From Deinococcus sp. KNUC1210 (GTDB lineage: Bacteria > Deinococcota > Deinococci > Deinococcales > Deinococcaceae), in contig NZ_CP092194.1 of NCBI RefSeq assembly GCF_022344005.1, positions 1-64,000 on the forward strand: DNA of 64,000 nt. Direction: 5' to 3'. Both the position numbers and the translations under genes were made by a program. Positions 63,217 through 64,000 of this stretch are shown here, piece by piece. The stretch's first letter is position 1; each line of letters starts with the position of its first letter. The notes beneath the pieces are model-generated. The model was not told the origin of the DNA. It saw only the letters and a program-made list of their open reading frames with translations, and did not search any database.

Positions 63217-64000
63217 CTATCCATGAGGACTCGGCGAACTCGGCGGGGCAGGCTGGGAGACGGGCGACAACGTGCTGTGCAACAGGGCGAGCGCCCGTAT
63301 GAACTGCTCGTCGCGCACCGGACTGCACATCAGCTCTTTCAGGCCCTGAGCCAGCGTCATTGGCAGCAGCGGCACCTCGAATCGGCGGGTATGTCCGCCG
63401 TAGACCACCTCGCCCAGAGCCAGTGGACCAGTCGCCCTGATGCAAAACCGGGTGGCCGGGCCACTCAGGTCGGTGGCGCTCAGGTCGCCCCGCTCGCGGT
63501 CGGCCGGCTGTGCAATCAGGTGAACGCGCTGGAGGTCGGGCCAGCCCAGGCGGTCAGCCAGCCAGGCACCGTACAGCCGGGCGGGGCGAGGATCGGCTCC
63601 ACAGAACGTGATCGAAGCGGTTTCGAGGTTGCCGAGCTGAGCCACAGCCAGCGGATCGTCAAAGAGCTGAGCCGTCAACTCGCGCCAGCGAGCGGTACGT
63701 GCCCACGCCAGATCCGAGATCAGGCAGTTCAGCTGTGCGTGGGTCTTCAGGTCGGTGGTATCGAGAATGACCTGATCGGCCAGCTGCCCCAGTGCGTCCA
63801 GCACGGGTGATGGAGGCAGCTGATCGCAGGCCCACCAGATGTGGGTCAGCGTCGCCGGGCGCAGCAGTTCGGAGACGATCTGTCCGAGCACGCCGACCTG
63901 CGCTCCCGTCTCGACCCGCTCCAGATACCTGTGGTGCCCGCCGACCAGCGACACTTCAGTGCTCCTGCCGCTTCCACGCTCTTCCAGCAGCACGATGACC
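63217..64000 (-). CDS. opcA: Glucose-6-phosphate dehydrogenase assembly protein OpcA, N-terminus cut by window edge
   Basis: The frame is open from the right edge to 63217. It reads like OpcA: LLRPATLTHIWWACDQLPP, LADQVILDTTDLKTHAQLN and the signature LNCLISDLAWARTARWRELTAQLFDDP, then ITFCGADPRPARLYGAWLADRLGW. OpcA activates or assembles glucose-6-phosphate dehydrogenase, the entry to the oxidative pentose phosphate pathway, a major NADPH source. An in-frame ATG at 63993 is unlikely to be the start because the family has about 100 more residues upstream. Its partner zwf is expected just outside the window. Confidence 0.8.
   Translation of the reverse strand, partial: VIVLLEERGSGRSTEVSLVGGHHRYLERVETGAQVGVLGQIVSELLRPATLTHIWWACDQLPPSPVLDALGQLADQVILDTTDLKTHAQLNCLISDLAWARTARWRELTAQLFDDPLAVAQLGNLETASITFCGADPRPARLYGAWLADRLGWPDLQRVHLIAQPADRERGDLSATDLSGPATRFCIRATGPLALGEVVYGGHTRRFEVPLLPMTLAQGLKELMCSPVRDEQFIRALALLHSTLSPVSQPAPPSSPSPHG

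Noticed and set aside
24300..64000. CRISPR arrays
   Set aside because: No set of short direct repeats with regular unique spacers was seen in this part or in the rest of the window.

Overview
The window looks like chromosomal DNA of a Deinococcus-type bacterium. This is inference from: high G+C throughout; many genes whose start codon follows a TANNNT -10 box by only 5-8 bases (leaderless transcription, typical of Deinococcus); OpcA, WYL and DNA glycosylase genes; and scattered IS630, IS4 and IS3 debris. No rRNA or tRNA gene was recognised.

Layout. 1-3.1 kb: a sugar-binding ABC protein (cut by the left edge) and the MurNAc-6-phosphate etherase murQ, divergent from a GntR/UTRA regulator across a palindromic operator. 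3.3-6.3 kb: accessory stretch with a lipoprotein, an Imm22-like gene, a MITE-like element and a dead IS630 copy sharing its ends. 6.4-17.8 kb: two tandem CNNM/CBS membrane proteins, a Gly-rich-domain protein, a secreted subtilase, a WYL regulator with VOC protein and AlkA-type glycosylase, a YqeY protein, an aquaporin and a GNAT. 17.9-24.1 kb: a class I glutamine amidotransferase, then a DM13 / unknown secreted protein / Rieske cluster behind two repeated GTAAC...GTTAC motifs, then a GH63-type glucosidase. 24.1-30 kb: a six-gene iron-siderophore uptake operon (two binding proteins, two permeases, one ATPase, one sucrase/ferredoxin-like protein). 30.2-40.3 kb: three aldo/keto reductases, a low-G+C acetyltransferase beside a hairpin island, an IS4 remnant, the NAD salvage pair nadE/pncB, and a phosphodiesterase lipoprotein.

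40.8-47.8 kb is the most distinctive locus: a cyanophycin operon in the order cphA, isoaspartyl peptidase, cyanophycinase, and a second cphA-like gene. The second synthetase keeps the Mur-ligase active site but has lost key ATP-grasp residues and the N-domain HxxEH motif. 47.8-55.6 kb is gene-poor, with remnants of a GntR regulator, a 3-methyladenine glycosylase and an IS3 transposase, plus intact papain-like protease, DinB and CoxG-like genes. 55.6-64 kb returns to ordinary genes: a GlnQ-type ATPase, a TetR/aldo-keto reductase divergent pair, an FAD oxidase, an epimerase, a four-CBS protein, a universal stress protein and OpcA (cut by the right edge).

A pattern cuts across the window: seven otherwise well-conserved genes each need one single-base correction, six of them in runs of identical bases, plus one gene shifted by an 8-bp tandem duplication. 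The single-base cases fit residual sequencing error best, so those genes are described in corrected form with the uncorrected facts stated.
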